Below are positions 10,355 to 18,763 of a stretch of DNA of 64,000 bases, one piece after another. A program made the position numbers and the translations under genes. How positions within the stretch are numbered: position 1 is the first letter of the stretch; each line of letters opens with the position of its first letter. This DNA is from Brachyspira alvinipulli ATCC 51933 (GTDB taxonomy: Bacteria > Spirochaetota > Brachyspiria > Brachyspirales > Brachyspiraceae): NCBI RefSeq assembly GCF_000518245.1, contig NZ_KI912405.1, positions 183,116 to 247,115 on the forward strand, written 5' to 3'. Below the pieces are notes generated by a model. That model was given only the letters and a program-made list of their open reading frames with translations, was not told the DNA's origin and ran no database searches.

Positions 10355-10609
10355 TTATAAAGCAGGTGCATGCTTACCCTTATTAGGTCCATTAGGATGT
10401 TTGAGACAATAACCATTTACTAATAACTGTAAAGATTTGTTTTTAGCCCCGCAATACTTGCAAAAATATTCTGACTTTTCACCGCCTTCATAAAGTTTAT
10501 GCTTACCCTTGTTTGGACCATTCGGGTGCTTTAGACAATAACCGCTAGTTAGTGAAGCTATTGAAGAATATTTAGCACCGCAGTATTCACAGTAAAAATT
10601 TTGAGCCAT
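10355..10609 (-). CDS. Small protein with two tandem zinc-binding modules
   Basis: This 84-residue protein is two copies of one roughly 38-residue unit: CxYCGAK, a short hydrophobic spacer with SL, then GYCLKHPNGPNKGKH. Each unit offers Cys-Cys-Cys-His for one zinc ion. The repeated tail LKHPNGPNKGKH is identical in both. There is no signal peptide, so it is probably cytoplasmic, binding nucleic acid or protein. The start has a good ribosome site (AAAGGAGGC). It lies 13 bp upstream of the nuclease 5' end on the same strand. A palindrome shared with the TPR gene at 60.3 kb lies 47 nt upstream of its start. The family function is not known to me. Confidence 0.8.
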   Translation of the reverse strand: MAQNFYCEYCGAKYSSIASLTSGYCLKHPNGPNKGKHKLYEGGEKSEYFCKYCGAKNKSLQLLVNGYCLKHPNGPNKGKHAPAL

Positions 10610-10656
10610 AAAAAGCCTCCTTTAATATCAATTATGATTTAATTATATATTATATA

Positions 10657-10674
10657 GCGACAAAAACTGTCATA
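10657..10674. promoter_or_regulatory. Palindromic operator-like site GCGACA-N5-TGTCATA
   Basis: Located 47 nt upstream of the small zinc-protein start, next to a TATATAAT-like box. The same GACA-N5-TGTC palindrome with matching flanks occurs at 60280-60297, 46 nt upstream of a TPR gene. A common regulator is inferred. Confidence 0.4.
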
Positions 10675-10752
10675 ATTTTATTTCATTAAAAAATGATTTT
10701 TTTAATTACAAACATATAGAAAATTATTTAATAAAACAATTTTCATTAGTAA

Positions 10753-11262
10753 TTATAATATATAATTAAAACTAAATACATATCCATAATCTAATATTCC
10801 GTTTTGATTTTGATTTATAATAGGAGCAAAGGAATAATATATTTTTCTCTCTAAATTGCTTTTATAAACTGATGAAATAATAGAAGTTAATGCTCCAGCT
10901 GTAAATAAACCTATACCTGTAAAAAACAGTGTTCTATTTAGCTTGCTTGTTTTATCAGTTTTGCTGAAATCAAAAAAATCAAAATTATTAGGCTGTCCGT
11001 TTACTGCATTTAATACAAATGGACTAGCGGCAGTTAAAGCTCCTCCAATCATTGTTATTATTCCGAAAGTATTGAAACCTTTTGCTATATTTATACTATT
11101 CATATTTTTTTCTATTAATGCTCTTCTATCTGCTTCATAAATTAATCTTTGTCTTTCTTCCTCTAATTTTTTTAATTCTTGTTCTTTTAAGCGGTTCTGT
11201 CTTTCAATTTCTTCCTGTTCTTTTATTCTTTTTTCTTTCTCTAATTTTTTTAATTCCTGCAT
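10753..11262 (-). CDS. Coiled-coil protein with two membrane segments, unknown function
   Basis: 169 residues. Residues 1-50 are a highly charged coiled coil (LKKLEKEKRIKEQEEIERQN and onward). Two hydrophobic segments follow (IITMIGGALTAASPFVL and TLFFTGIGLFTAGALTSIIS), each glycine- and alanine-rich. The tail ends in FSFNYIL, which suggests a membrane or beta-type end. It starts 8 nt after the ankyrin gene stop with a poor ribosome site, so translation is probably coupled to that gene. No family recognised. A shared role with the periplasmic ankyrin protein is an inference from the tight spacing. Confidence 0.6.
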   Translation of the reverse strand: MQELKKLEKEKRIKEQEEIERQNRLKEQELKKLEEERQRLIYEADRRALIEKNMNSINIAKGFNTFGIITMIGGALTAASPFVLNAVNGQPNNFDFFDFSKTDKTSKLNRTLFFTGIGLFTAGALTSIISSVYKSNLERKIYYSFAPIINQNQNGILDYGYVFSFNYIL

Positions 11263-11270
11263 TTTTATTT

Positions 11271-12785
11271 TTAAATCTTCTGTTTCAATGCACCTTTACT
11301 TTTTAAATAATCATACATTTCAAAATTATTATTATCAAATGCATAATGCAAAGCTGTTTTATTATCATAAACTTTAGTATTAATATCCGCTTTTTTAGAA
11401 ATAAGGAGTTCTGCCATTTCTTTATTATTATTTTCTGCTGCAATCATTAAATATGTTTTATTATCATATCTTGTATTTACATCTGCCTTATTTTCAATAA
11501 GAAGCTTAGCTATTTCTAATTTATTGTCTTTTACTGCTAAATATAATTCTTTACCATCATTTTCATTTAAAGATATTTTTTTTGATAAAAGAGCTTTAAC
11601 TATATCTTTATTGCCTTTTTCTATAGCATACATTAATGTTGTATTTTCATAATATCCATAATCATTATTTACAGTGTTATATATATGAGCATTATTTTTA
11701 AGAAGAAATTTAACTCCTTCTAAATCATTATCATTAATAGCATATAAAAGAGGATATGTATTATTAAAATTCTTATCAATATCTAAATATCCTATATCAA
11801 TTAATTGCTGAGCTACATCATAATACTCTAATGCAGTACATAAACTTAGAAGATAAGTTCCTTTTTCAAAACTTTTAGTATTTCCATTTTTACTTTCAAA
11901 ACTAGTATCTCTTCCTAAATATAGTTTTTGATTAGTTACCATATTATTTATTTCTTCTATTACAGAATTATTAATATTATTGGTATATGATGATACTAAA
12001 GTTTTATATTTATCAAATACATAGCTATTAAAAAATATATTCATAATACCTTTACTGTATGACTGATCCATAGCAAGCATAATAGCTGTTTTTCTGCTGT
12101 TATTTGTAATTTTTAAATTTGGTTTTTTATCTAATATTTGTTTTATTATATTTGTAGAATTTTGATCTACAGCATACATTAATAGACTATGATTATTATA
12201 ATTGCTGTATTGATAATTAATGTTTATGCCTTTATCTAAAAGAGTTTTAAAAACATCATCATAATTTTTTGATGTTATAAGTTTAACAGCATACCAATCA
12301 TTATTTTTATAATCGGCATTATTATTGATAAGTAATTTTGCAATATCTCTATGCTCATATCTTACTGCTATTTCTAAGGAAGTTAAAGACTCAGTAACGA
12401 ATCTATTTAGATAACTATCAATATAACTTATCTTAAACAAATTATTTGAATACTCTGCCTTATTTTCTATTAATAATTTTACTATATCATAATGCCCGTT
12501 CATAATAGCATCTCTTATTGGGGTATTAAGATTAACATCAGCACCATTTTCTATAAGAAGTTTAACTATATCAAAATATCCTTTATGGCTTGCAATCAAT
12601 AAAGCAGTATCCTGAATAAAATCGCTTTTTTCATTAACATTAACACCTTTTCTAATTAACTCTCTAACCTTTTTAATATCTCCAGATTCGCATGCTTCGT
12701 ATAATTGATAATTGAGCCTATCCTCACAGTATAGATAGGATAAATTAAATACTGAAAATAAAATAAATAATTTGAATAATTTCAT
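11271..12785 (-). CDS. Exported ankyrin-repeat protein
   Basis: 504 residues with a signal peptide (MKLFKLFILFSVFNLSYLYC, cleavage near residue 20) and about a dozen ankyrin repeats of about 33 residues. Examples are DTALLIASHKGYFDIVKLLI, ENKADVNTRYDNKTYLMIAA and NKTALHYAFDNNNFEMYDYL. Ankyrin repeats bind other proteins. A secreted or periplasmic ankyrin protein could act in envelope interactions or on host proteins, which the sequence does not settle. It is followed directly by the coiled-coil membrane protein gene and preceded by a lipoprotein gene on the same strand, 20 bp away. Confidence 0.85.
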   Translation of the reverse strand: MKLFKLFILFSVFNLSYLYCEDRLNYQLYEACESGDIKKVRELIRKGVNVNEKSDFIQDTALLIASHKGYFDIVKLLIENGADVNLNTPIRDAIMNGHYDIVKLLIENKAEYSNNLFKISYIDSYLNRFVTESLTSLEIAVRYEHRDIAKLLINNNADYKNNDWYAVKLITSKNYDDVFKTLLDKGININYQYSNYNNHSLLMYAVDQNSTNIIKQILDKKPNLKITNNSRKTAIMLAMDQSYSKGIMNIFFNSYVFDKYKTLVSSYTNNINNSVIEEINNMVTNQKLYLGRDTSFESKNGNTKSFEKGTYLLSLCTALEYYDVAQQLIDIGYLDIDKNFNNTYPLLYAINDNDLEGVKFLLKNNAHIYNTVNNDYGYYENTTLMYAIEKGNKDIVKALLSKKISLNENDGKELYLAVKDNKLEIAKLLIENKADVNTRYDNKTYLMIAAENNNKEMAELLISKKADINTKVYDNKTALHYAFDNNNFEMYDYLKSKGALKQKI

Positions 12786-12805
12786 AAATCTGCTCCATTT
12801 AATAA

Positions 12806-13237
12806 TTACTCATTAGTAGAACTGTATTCTTCCCACCATTTTTTTACTTCCATTATATTTGTATAATATTTTTTAGTTAATTCATCATTGTAATAATAGT
12901 TTTCTTCTTCTCCATTTATAGAACAATTAAGAGTATTCCCATTTAATTTGAAATTTAAATATGATTTTGAAACAAAGAAATCCATAGTATAAACAGCCTC
13001 ATTTTTACTCTTTATTTCACTTGCAGAAGTAGTTAATAATGTTATAATCGAAGCCAATGGATTTATTACAGTTTCTTCATCTCCTACTAAGACTTTATCT
13101 CCTACAAAGAGCAGCGATTCATTACCATTAGTATAGAATTTATAACTTACATTTTTATACCACCCTTCTTCTTTGCTTTCGCAGGATATAAATACAAATA
13201 TTGATAATAAAGCTAATAAGAATATTTTTAATTTCAT
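12806..13237 (-). CDS. Putative lipoprotein, unknown function
   Basis: 143 residues. The N-terminus (MKLKIFLLALLSIFVFISC) is a lipoprotein signal ending in a lipobox with Cys19, so the mature protein should be lipid-anchored. The rest alternates short polar and aromatic stretches (NVSYKFYTNGNESLLFVGD, YTMDFFVSKSYLNFKLNGN), like a small beta-sandwich or lipocalin-like fold. I recognise no family. The ribosome site is AGGAGC. It lies 20 bp upstream of the ankyrin gene on the same strand. Confidence 0.7.
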   Translation of the reverse strand: MKLKIFLLALLSIFVFISCESKEEGWYKNVSYKFYTNGNESLLFVGDKVLVGDEETVINPLASIITLLTTSASEIKSKNEAVYTMDFFVSKSYLNFKLNGNTLNCSINGEEENYYYNDELTKKYYTNIMEVKKWWEEYSSTNE

Positions 13238-13333
13238 TTTTTGCTCCTAATTAAATACAATTCAAAATAAAAATTAAAGGCTTCACTCAAAAAACTTCAA
13301 GCAAAACCCTTTAAATTTTAATACAATTGATTA

Positions 13334-13750
13334 TTATTTTTTATTACATACAATATCTTGACCTACAATATCAGATGCACCTTGATTTTTTGTAAATCTA
13401 ACTGTTACAGAAGAACCATCAGAAGCAAATTTTAAAGTACCTTTAATTGCATTTGGTGTTCCATAATAGTCAGTAGAAAAGCTATAATCAGTACCAGAAC
13501 CTGTTACAGAAAAATATCCTTGATATTGAGGTTCTGATGTTTGGTCACTACCGGCACTCATACCAACTTTAGAATCTTTTATTGATACCCAGAAATATTG
13601 AGACTGCATTACAGCAGATGTTGATACATAGGAATTACCGTTGAATTGTTCTATGCCTGAAGAACCTGTTTTATCCTTATTGGAACAGCTCATTGATAAT
13701 ACACCTAATAAAAATATACTCAAAAAGATTGTTAATAGTTTTTTGTTCAT
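13334..13750 (-). CDS. Putative lipoprotein, unknown function
   Basis: 138 residues. The signal peptide ends in LSMSC (Cys22). The mature part is rich in Ser, Gly, Tyr and Thr (YQGYFSVTGSGTDYSFST, GTLKFASDGSSVTVRF), suggesting a beta-sandwich. AAAGGAG precedes the ATG. It precedes another lipoprotein gene by about 100 bp on the same strand. A 30-bp perfect palindrome lies about 70 bp upstream of its start. No family recognised. Confidence 0.7.
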   Translation of the reverse strand: MNKKLLTIFLSIFLLGVLSMSCSNKDKTGSSGIEQFNGNSYVSTSAVMQSQYFWVSIKDSKVGMSAGSDQTSEPQYQGYFSVTGSGTDYSFSTDYYGTPNAIKGTLKFASDGSSVTVRFTKNQGASDIVGQDIVCNKK

Positions 13751-13819
13751 AAATGAAACTCCTTTAATTAATTTTTTATTAAAAACATTATTACAAACCC
13801 AAAATAATTTAAATGCTTT

Positions 13820-13849
13820 AATACATTTAAATTCGAATTTAAATGTATT
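13820..13849. promoter_or_regulatory. Perfect 30-bp palindrome upstream of lipoprotein gene
   Basis: Centred on TTCGAA with arms reading AATACATTTAAATTC, every base pairs over 15 positions. On the minus strand a TATAAT-like box lies just upstream (near 13860), so the palindrome would fall around or just after the transcription start of the gene at 13750. It may be an operator or an mRNA hairpin. Confidence 0.4.
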
Positions 13850-13950
13850 TATAAATTTATTATACTATATAATATTTTAAATTTAAAGCAATATAAATTT
13901 ACACTTTTTTTACAGAAATTAGATTTACTATTAAAATTAATACTACTGAG

Positions 13951-14090
13951 GTTTGAAGCGTTTTTAAAATCAGTCTGTTATAAGAATTTTATTTCCTATC
14001 TCATATAATAGGCTTTGAAGCGTTTCCAATATTAGTCCGTTATAAGACGATATTCCCACCTCCAATAACAAGGAATTGAAGCGTTTTAAA
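13951..14090. repeat. Degenerate tandem repeat, period about 61-62 bp
   Basis: TTGAAGCGTTT occurs at 13953, 14015 and 14076. After the first two copies, AGTC(T/C)GTTATAAGA follows about 10 nt later. About 38 bp is conserved per unit, separated by about 23-24 bp that differs. There are two full units and a partial third. This and the flanking AT-rich DNA make up the first part of the gene-free stretch 13751-14899. Confidence 0.5.
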
Positions 14091-14189
14091 AATTCAAAAA
14101 CTTCAGAATAGTGAAAAACAAAAAATTAATGATAGTTATAATTAAAATATTAACTATGAAAAATAATCAGCTATTCGTATCTTAATAGA

Positions 14190-14815
14190 ATTTAATTCTA
14201 ACAGAAACTTGGGCAGGTGCTTTATTTTCTGATTTAATAAAGAAATAAATAAAAATTAGAATTTCAAAATAAACTATAAATATTAAGCGGCGGGGTATGT
14301 AATAAAAGTTTTAAAATTTAATTACATTTGCCCGCCCTTTATATTTTCAATCCCATTTGTGATTTTTGTATTACTTTTCTTTTTCATTTTACTTTGTTAT
14401 TATGACACCCACCCAAGATTTTTTTAAATTTATTGTATCTTTACCGCACGCATACCAAATTTATAATATATACTAAAAATTTTTAAGTTTGTCAATTTTT
14501 TGTTGTTCTTTTTCCCGCCGCAAAAAGAACCAAAAAGTGCAAGTGTAAAAAATTAGTACTAAATCATACTAAAATTGTCTTATATGTAATATAGTTTATT
14601 AAATTAAAGCCTAAATGTAGCCTTTTTGCTTCTTTGTGGCAATACCACAGGCACTTCCTTCGGTCGCAAAAGAAGTGGGGGTGTGGGGGCAAAGCCACCA
14701 GAAACAATAAAATTGAAAAAACTAAAATTGACAAAATATAGTTGTTTAGGTATATATTAATTATAAATCACAATTTTCATTATATATAAAATTTTACTAA
14801 CCGTGCGTTAAAATA
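14190..14815. repeat. Composite intergenic repeat, copy 2
   Basis: Contains nested inverted repeats: outer arms ACTTGGGCAGGTG (14217) against CACCCACCCAAG (14406), inner arms GGCGGG...TGTAAT (14289) against ATTACA...CCCGCC (14321). Then come the 32-bp block at 14465-14496, a GCCGCAAAAAGAACC block, a CACAGGCAC block, the 31-bp block identical to copy 1 (14728) and a closing ACCGTGCG (14801). No coding frame is visible. Confidence 0.7.
14728..14758 (+). promoter_or_regulatory. Repeat-borne promoter upstream of BspA/DUF4132 gene
   Basis: TTGACA-17-TATATA in the 31-bp block identical to copy 1. It lies about 140 bp upstream of the fusion gene at 14900 and points at it, so the repeat may supply or alter that gene's transcription. 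Confidence 0.5.
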
Positions 14816-14899
14816 GGTAAAAGATCAATATCTATTTAGTTAATAGAAATTCTTAAATAAATATATTATACTGTTAAAATAAAAATTACGGATAAATAT

Positions 14900-17215
14900 A
14901 TGCATAAATACAAACCAGAAATTTTAAAAGAATTATACGAAATAGTACAAGATGAAAGTATTTATTTAGGCGATATAGATACAAGTCTTATTAAGGATAT
15001 GAGCGGATTATTTTCAGGAAGCGAAAGAGAAGATTTTTCAGGAATAGAAACTTGGGATACTTCTAATGTAGTAAGTATGAACTCAATGTTTTCTTTTGCC
15101 CGTAAATTTAATCATAATATAAATAATTGGAATGTTTCTAATGTAGAAGATATGGGGTATATGTTTAGGTATGCAATTAAATTCAATCAGCCTCTTAATA
15201 ATTGGAATGTTCATAAAGTGAAAATTATGAATTATATGTTTTATGATGCTATGGAATTTAATCAGGATATTTCATCTTGGAATGTTGAGAATGTAAAAGA
15301 TATGAGTTATATGTTTCATGGATGCAGCAAATTTAATCAGACTCTTAATAGTTGGAACGTATCTAATGTTGAAAATATGTATTGTATGTTTTCACAGGCT
15401 TCAGAGTTTAATAAGCCTTTAAATGATTGGGATATATCAAATGTTAAAGATACATCATATATGTTTTATCTTGCTTCAAAGTTTAATCAGCCTCTTGATA
15501 AATGGAATACTTCAAAAGTAAAAAATATGAGCTACATGTTTGGAGGTACTTATAATTTTAATCAATACAGTTCTTTAGAAAATTGGGATATAAGTCAAGT
15601 TAATTCAATGGAAAATATTTTTCAATTCTGTAACAACTTTAAGAATTTTAAAAATTTAAAATTGACTTTATATTTACATGTATTAGATGATAATTATTAC
15701 GGTAATGATATTATAAAAGACAATTTGAAAGAGATTTACAAAATATCTTCCGAAAGTAAAAATAAAAAAATAATAGCCTTCAAAAGAAAATTAGAAAATA
15801 CTTATTATAATGAATTAAAAGATTTATCGGATTGCAAAATTTTTAAAAGTATAGAAGAAGCAGAGAATTATGCTGAAAATAATTTCAATAAAAAAGATGA
15901 AAAGAAAGTTGATTTTATAAAAGAATCTAGAGTACTAATAAAAGATAAATCAAGAGAAGTTAATATAAAACTAATAAAATACATATATTTAAAATACTTA
16001 GAATTAAAAAAATATATTTATCGTATTATTGAAATTGACTCTATTATAGACTTACTTGATAAAGAAAGTTTTTTGAGAGTTGCTTATAATATTTATAAAG
16101 AAACAGGTAAAGAAACAGCACAATTAATTTACGGATTATATGGAGGATATGAAGCATTAGAAGAAATATACAAAAAGGACGGCGAATCAAAATTATTTTT
16201 TAAAATACTATCTTTAAATAAAGAAAATGAATACACTATAAAAATACTATTTAATATATATAATAATGCTAAAAAAATGGCTGTAAAAAACAATGCTTTA
16301 GATATTTTAATAGAAATTGCAAAGGATAAAAAAACTCCTTTTTATAATTTAGAATTGAAATACAATTCAAATATAGGTTTCGATAAAGAGAGTGAAAAAA
16401 TTATTGATGAAAATTATAAATTAATACTAAACAATGATTATTCTGTAAGTATATTCGATATAAAAGAAAATAAAATATTAAAATCCATTCCAAGAAATTT
16501 AGATGAAAACAAAAAAGAAGAAATAAAAAATATAAGAGAACAAGTTTCTAATATGATAAAAAAATTCTCATATATATTAAATCAATTACTCATTGCAGGA
16601 GATAAATACGATTATGATTTTTTCAAAGAAGTATTTATTGATAATACAATTATGAATAAATTTGACTTATCCCTTATATGGAGTTTATATGACAATAGTA
16701 ATAATTTTATAACTACATTCAGATATACAGGTGATGGAAGCTATACAAATAGTAATGATGAGGAAGTAAAAATTGATAATGATACTTTTATTAGTTTGGC
16801 AAGTCCTATTGAAATGGAAGATGAAATAATAAAAAAATGGAGAGATCAATTAGAAGATTATGAATTATCACAGCCTATAAATCAATTAAGCATAATAAAT
16901 ATTGATAAAAATAATTTGAAAAATGAAATAGATAAACTTCAAAATATAGAAATTGCTTACGGTACTTTCAAAGCGTTTGGAATGAGATACGGTATGTTTC
17001 CTTTATATACAGAATATAGAACAATTAAAGAATATGCTTTGACTCTTAATGATGGAGATACTTTTACAATAAAAGCTCAAATTGATGGAGAGGCAGATTA
17101 TAAAGATAAAGTTAGAATAAATATTGAATTTACAAATAATGAAAATAAAGAAGTGTCAAATAGATTTATATATACTTTATTAATATTTATGATATGGGAT
17201 TTTAGACTTAATTAA
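14900..17215 (+). CDS. BspA-type (DUF285) repeat protein fused to a DUF4132-like region
   Basis: 771 residues. Residues about 30-230 hold seven or more repeats of about 25 residues of the DUF285/BspA type (FNQPLNNWNVxxVxxMxYMF). Residues about 560-690 resemble DUF4132: LIWSLYDNSNNFITTFRYTGDG, then HP-like SLASPIEMEDEIIKKWRDQL and YELSQPINQLS. No signal peptide is present, so although BspA repeats are often on surface proteins this one looks cytoplasmic. DUF4132 proteins carry WGR/MolR-like domains of unclear function. The C-terminus (IYTLLIFMIWDFRLN) is short, perhaps trimmed. It sits alone, flanked by repeat copy 2 and a terminator. Confidence 0.7.
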   Translation: MHKYKPEILKELYEIVQDESIYLGDIDTSLIKDMSGLFSGSEREDFSGIETWDTSNVVSMNSMFSFARKFNHNINNWNVSNVEDMGYMFRYAIKFNQPLNNWNVHKVKIMNYMFYDAMEFNQDISSWNVENVKDMSYMFHGCSKFNQTLNSWNVSNVENMYCMFSQASEFNKPLNDWDISNVKDTSYMFYLASKFNQPLDKWNTSKVKNMSYMFGGTYNFNQYSSLENWDISQVNSMENIFQFCNNFKNFKNLKLTLYLHVLDDNYYGNDIIKDNLKEIYKISSESKNKKIIAFKRKLENTYYNELKDLSDCKIFKSIEEAENYAENNFNKKDEKKVDFIKESRVLIKDKSREVNIKLIKYIYLKYLELKKYIYRIIEIDSIIDLLDKESFLRVAYNIYKETGKETAQLIYGLYGGYEALEEIYKKDGESKLFFKILSLNKENEYTIKILFNIYNNAKKMAVKNNALDILIEIAKDKKTPFYNLELKYNSNIGFDKESEKIIDENYKLILNNDYSVSIFDIKENKILKSIPRNLDENKKEEIKNIREQVSNMIKKFSYILNQLLIAGDKYDYDFFKEVFIDNTIMNKFDLSLIWSLYDNSNNFITTFRYTGDGSYTNSNDEEVKIDNDTFISLASPIEMEDEIIKKWRDQLEDYELSQPINQLSIINIDKNNLKNEIDKLQNIEIAYGTFKAFGMRYGMFPLYTEYRTIKEYALTLNDGDTFTIKAQIDGEADYKDKVRINIEFTNNENKEVSNRFIYTLLIFMIWDFRLN

Positions 17216-17315
17216 ATAACTAAGGTTTACATTATTTTATAAAAGCATTAAATATTTTTTTATTGATTTATTCAGCCCGCCCACCCCCCCCTAATAATAT
17301 TTATAATGCAAATAA

Positions 17316-17346
17316 AAAGGCATACATAAATTATATGCATGCCTTT
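17316..17346. terminator. Bidirectional terminator
   Basis: AAAGGCAT ... ATGCCTTT hairpin with a T tract on the minus strand (plus-strand AATAAAAA at 17311). It separates the convergent DUF4132 fusion and Bax-inhibitor-like genes. A C/G-rich run (CCCGCCCACCCCCCCC) lies just upstream at about 17276. Confidence 0.65.
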
Positions 17347-17365
17347 AACTTCAATTATGTAATTT

Positions 17366-18100
17366 TTAATCTCTGCTTCTTATTTTAGATAAAAGTTTTA
17401 ATATCTCTAAATAAAGCCATACTAAAGTAACAAGAAGCCCAAAAGCAGCATACCATTCAAAGTATTTAGGCATATTATACTGCTCACCTTTCTCCATAAA
17501 GTCAAAATCCAAAAGTAAATTAAATGAAGCAATAAGAACTATTACAATACTAATACCAATACTTAAAGGACTTGAACCATACAAGAAAGGAATTCTAGCA
17601 CCAAAGAATGACATTATAAAATTAGCTAAATATACAAGACCTATACATAATGTAGATACAGTTATTACACTTCTAAATTTTTCAGTTACTCTTATTATTC
17701 TAAATCTGTATAATACCAACATTATAAATAAATCTAAAAAAGTAAGAAATACAGCCTGAACAACTATACCTTCATAAGCAGCATTAAAAACATAAGAAAC
17801 AGCACCTATACCAACACCTTCAAGTATAGCATAAAGTATAGAAAATACTTTAGATAATTCTTTTTTGAAAGTCATTATCAAAGCTAAAACAAAAGCACCT
17901 ATAGATGATCCTAAAGCAGCAGGATAAAGAAGACCAGGATTAGAGGCCAAAACAAAGAATACACTTACCATAGCTGAAAGTATCAATACTAATGTAAGTA
18001 TTATTGATTTGTTAATTGCTCCATTAACAGTCATTGTATTTTCATTTTCGTAACTTGATGCATAATTAAATGCCTTATCTGATAAAACTGGATTTGCCAT
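17366..18100 (-). CDS. Bax inhibitor-1 / YccA family membrane protein
   Basis: 244 residues with seven hydrophobic segments after a polar N-terminus (MANPVLSDKAFNYASSY). The pattern VEYVFNAAYEGI-like (SYVFNAAYEGIVVQAV) and the late FDFMEKGEQYNMPKYFEWYAAFGLLVTLVWLYLEILKLLS identify the bacterial Bax1-I type. Relatives act as membrane calcium or proton leak channels or interact with membrane proteases; the role here is not known. The start has a strong site (GGAGG). Its 5' leader is nearly identical to that of the next upstream gene at 18540. Confidence 0.88.
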   Translation of the reverse strand: MANPVLSDKAFNYASSYENENTMTVNGAINKSIILTLVLILSAMVSVFFVLASNPGLLYPAALGSSIGAFVLALIMTFKKELSKVFSILYAILEGVGIGAVSYVFNAAYEGIVVQAVFLTFLDLFIMLVLYRFRIIRVTEKFRSVITVSTLCIGLVYLANFIMSFFGARIPFLYGSSPLSIGISIVIVLIASFNLLLDFDFMEKGEQYNMPKYFEWYAAFGLLVTLVWLYLEILKLLSKIRSRD

Positions 18101-18170
18101 AATTCAAAAACCTCCAAAATTATTTTTATTTGATTTATTATTATATAATAACTTAAATAAAATACTAGTG
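18101..18170 (-). promoter_or_regulatory. Leader/promoter duplicated upstream of two membrane-protein genes
   Basis: About 68 bp, from the start codon of the Bax-inhibitor-like gene to about 18170, match 18541-18610 upstream of the small membrane gene with roughly 85-90% identity by eye. The match covers the ribosome site, an AAAATT spacer and a shared TATTATATAATAATAAA region that holds the likely -10 box. Confidence 0.6.
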
Positions 18171-18246
18171 TAAAGTAATATTTCTTTTGATTATTTATAT
18201 AATAAAATTATTAATAAAACAAATATTATATCTTAATAATAAAAAA

Positions 18247-18540
18247 TTAAATTTGTTTGTTTTTCTCATCTTCTGCTATTTTCCTTACAATAAGTATACC
18301 AATTAAAGCCAAAATAAGTAATATAAGTTTATGAAGAATTGCTGCTATTAGCTGAGTTATTATAAAAGCTATTAAAAAAGATACAGCATATTTAGAAAAA
18401 GTGTTCGGAAGGAAAGAAGCATTTTCTAATTTGAGATTATAAATAAGAATAGTAAGAGGTATAGCAATTATAATAGTAAATATAGAAACTGATAATATAG
18501 GAAATGACTTAATTTTTTTATTTGCTTTTTCGTTTTCCAT
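18247..18540 (-). CDS. Small membrane protein, unknown function
   Basis: 97 residues with a charged N-terminus and three hydrophobic segments (SVSIFTIIIAIPLTILIY, YAVSFLIAFIITQLIAAIL, LILLILALIGILIV), ending in a charged tail EDEKNKQI. The start has a GGGGG ribosome site. It lies upstream of the Bax-inhibitor-like gene on the same strand with its own near-identical leader, suggesting co-expression from duplicated promoters. No family recognised. Confidence 0.65.
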   Translation of the reverse strand: MENEKANKKIKSFPILSVSIFTIIIAIPLTILIYNLKLENASFLPNTFSKYAVSFLIAFIITQLIAAILHKLILLILALIGILIVRKIAEDEKNKQI

Positions 18541-18610
18541 TTTTCAAAAACCCCCAAAATTGTTTTTATCTAATTTATTATTATATAATAACAAAATAAA
18601 AATACTATAG
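18541..18610 (-). promoter_or_regulatory. Second copy of the duplicated leader/promoter
   Basis: Matches 18101-18170 from the start codon outwards, including the purine-rich ribosome site and the TATTATATAATAATAAA box. The similarity fades beyond about 70 bp. Confidence 0.6.
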
Positions 18611-18763
18611 TATATTAAAATAACTAACTATTTTAAATAGAATTGCATTTTTACTAGATAATAATATATATTGAAAAAAGTAAATATATCGAAATATAAT
18701 ATATAGAATTTAGTTAGATAATATAATATAATTTAAAAATATATTTATAAACGGAGGTAATAA

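Noticed and set aside
13951..14090. CRISPR array
   Set aside because: Cores are degenerate, units only about two and a half, the variable parts only about 23-24 bp, and no cas genes are near.
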